A stretch of 31,716 nt of DNA from contig NZ_CAMLFY010000048.1 of assembly GCF_946479415.1 (NCBI RefSeq), forward strand, positions 1-31,716, written 5' to 3'. Origin of the DNA: an uncultured Shinella sp. Lineage in GTDB: Bacteria > Pseudomonadota > Alphaproteobacteria > Rhizobiales > Rhizobiaceae. Position numbers and translations under genes: made by a program. Below, in pieces: positions 31,634 through 31,716 of this stretch. How positions within the stretch are numbered: the first letter of the stretch is position 1; each line of letters opens with the position of its first letter. The notes under the pieces are model-generated. The model saw only the letters and a program-made list of their open reading frames with translations, ran no database searches and was not told the origin of the DNA.

Positions 31634-31716
31634 AGATGCCGAAGAGCATAGGGCTCGTTCATTTCATCGGCATTGGCGGTATCGGCATGAGCGGTATTGC
31701 CGAAGTGCTGCACAAT
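31630..31716 (+). CDS. murC: UDP-MurNAc:L-alanine ligase, 3' truncated by the window end
   Basis: Only the first 29 residues are in the window. They contain [18 protein letters not shown], the N-terminal UDP-binding loop that is diagnostic for MurC, which adds L-Ala to UDP-MurNAc. The ATG overlaps the murG stop (ATGA), so translation is likely coupled. GGGAGAACGG upstream can serve as the ribosome binding site. The position after murG is the usual one in the dcw cluster. Confidence 0.94.
   Translation, partial: MKMPKSIGLVHFIGIGGIGMSGIAEVLHN

Noticed and set aside
1..31716. CRISPR arrays, prophage, insertion sequences, tRNA genes, toxin-antitoxin pairs
   Set aside because: I looked for regularly spaced repeats, transposase or integrase motifs, cloverleaf structures and paired small genes, and saw none that hold up.

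Overview
The window reads as ordinary chromosomal DNA of an alphaproteobacterium of the Rhizobiaceae (Rhizobium/Agrobacterium/Ensifer/Shinella relatives). The grounds are high GC with strong third-position bias, Omp25/Omp31-type outer membrane protein, PPi-dependent phosphofructokinase, an ArsR-methyltransferase regulator next to metF, a type A RNase P RNA, and a dcw cluster in the order mraZ-rsmH-ftsL-ftsI-murE-murF-mraY-murD-ftsW-murG-murC. I see no transposase, integrase, phage gene, CRISPR array or tRNA.

Layout. 1-3360: the 3' end of ettA with a strong terminator, then a regulator-metF operon (methionine/one-carbon metabolism) preceded by a near-perfect 20-bp palindrome and closed by a bidirectional terminator. 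3360-4720: a 25-codon membrane-peptide gene with an ideal ribosome binding site, then an EamA/DMT exporter. 4837-9668: an MltB-type lytic transglycosylase, a GH25 lysozyme-like lipoprotein and an Omp25-like barrel, all on the minus strand, then a divergent membrane GGDEF-EAL protein. 9734-12192: a membrane-anchored serine hydrolase, an NTF2-fold protein and a GNAT acetyltransferase. 12215-15194 (minus): pfp, a LysE-type exporter and an SLT lipoprotein. 15523-17952: a DjlA-like TerB/DnaJ protein, translationally coupled to a peptidoglycan amidase, then a second SLT transglycosylase. 18020-19640: an FAD oxidoreductase and rnpB. 20059-31716: the dcw cluster, cut by the window end in murC.

How it fits together. 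The right third makes the peptidoglycan precursor (MurE, MurF, MurD, MurC), moves it to lipid carriers (MraY, MurG) and polymerises and cross-links it at the septum (FtsW, FtsI, FtsL). The left half carries five predicted enzymes that cut the same polymer (MltB-like, GH25, two SLT, one amidase). CtrA-like half-site pairs occur upstream of both the GH25 gene and mraZ, which would fit cell-cycle timing, but this is inference.

I found no large undescribed system. The observations most worth a second look are small: the 25-aa peptide gene (3423-3500); a perfect 12-bp element repeated in opposite orientation in front of the divergent omp and GGDEF-EAL genes (7921-7932 and 8072-8083); a terminator hairpin whose 3' arm is the ribosome binding site of the LysE gene (13913-13945); and two mutually exclusive hairpins in the leader of the second SLT gene (17207-17239).
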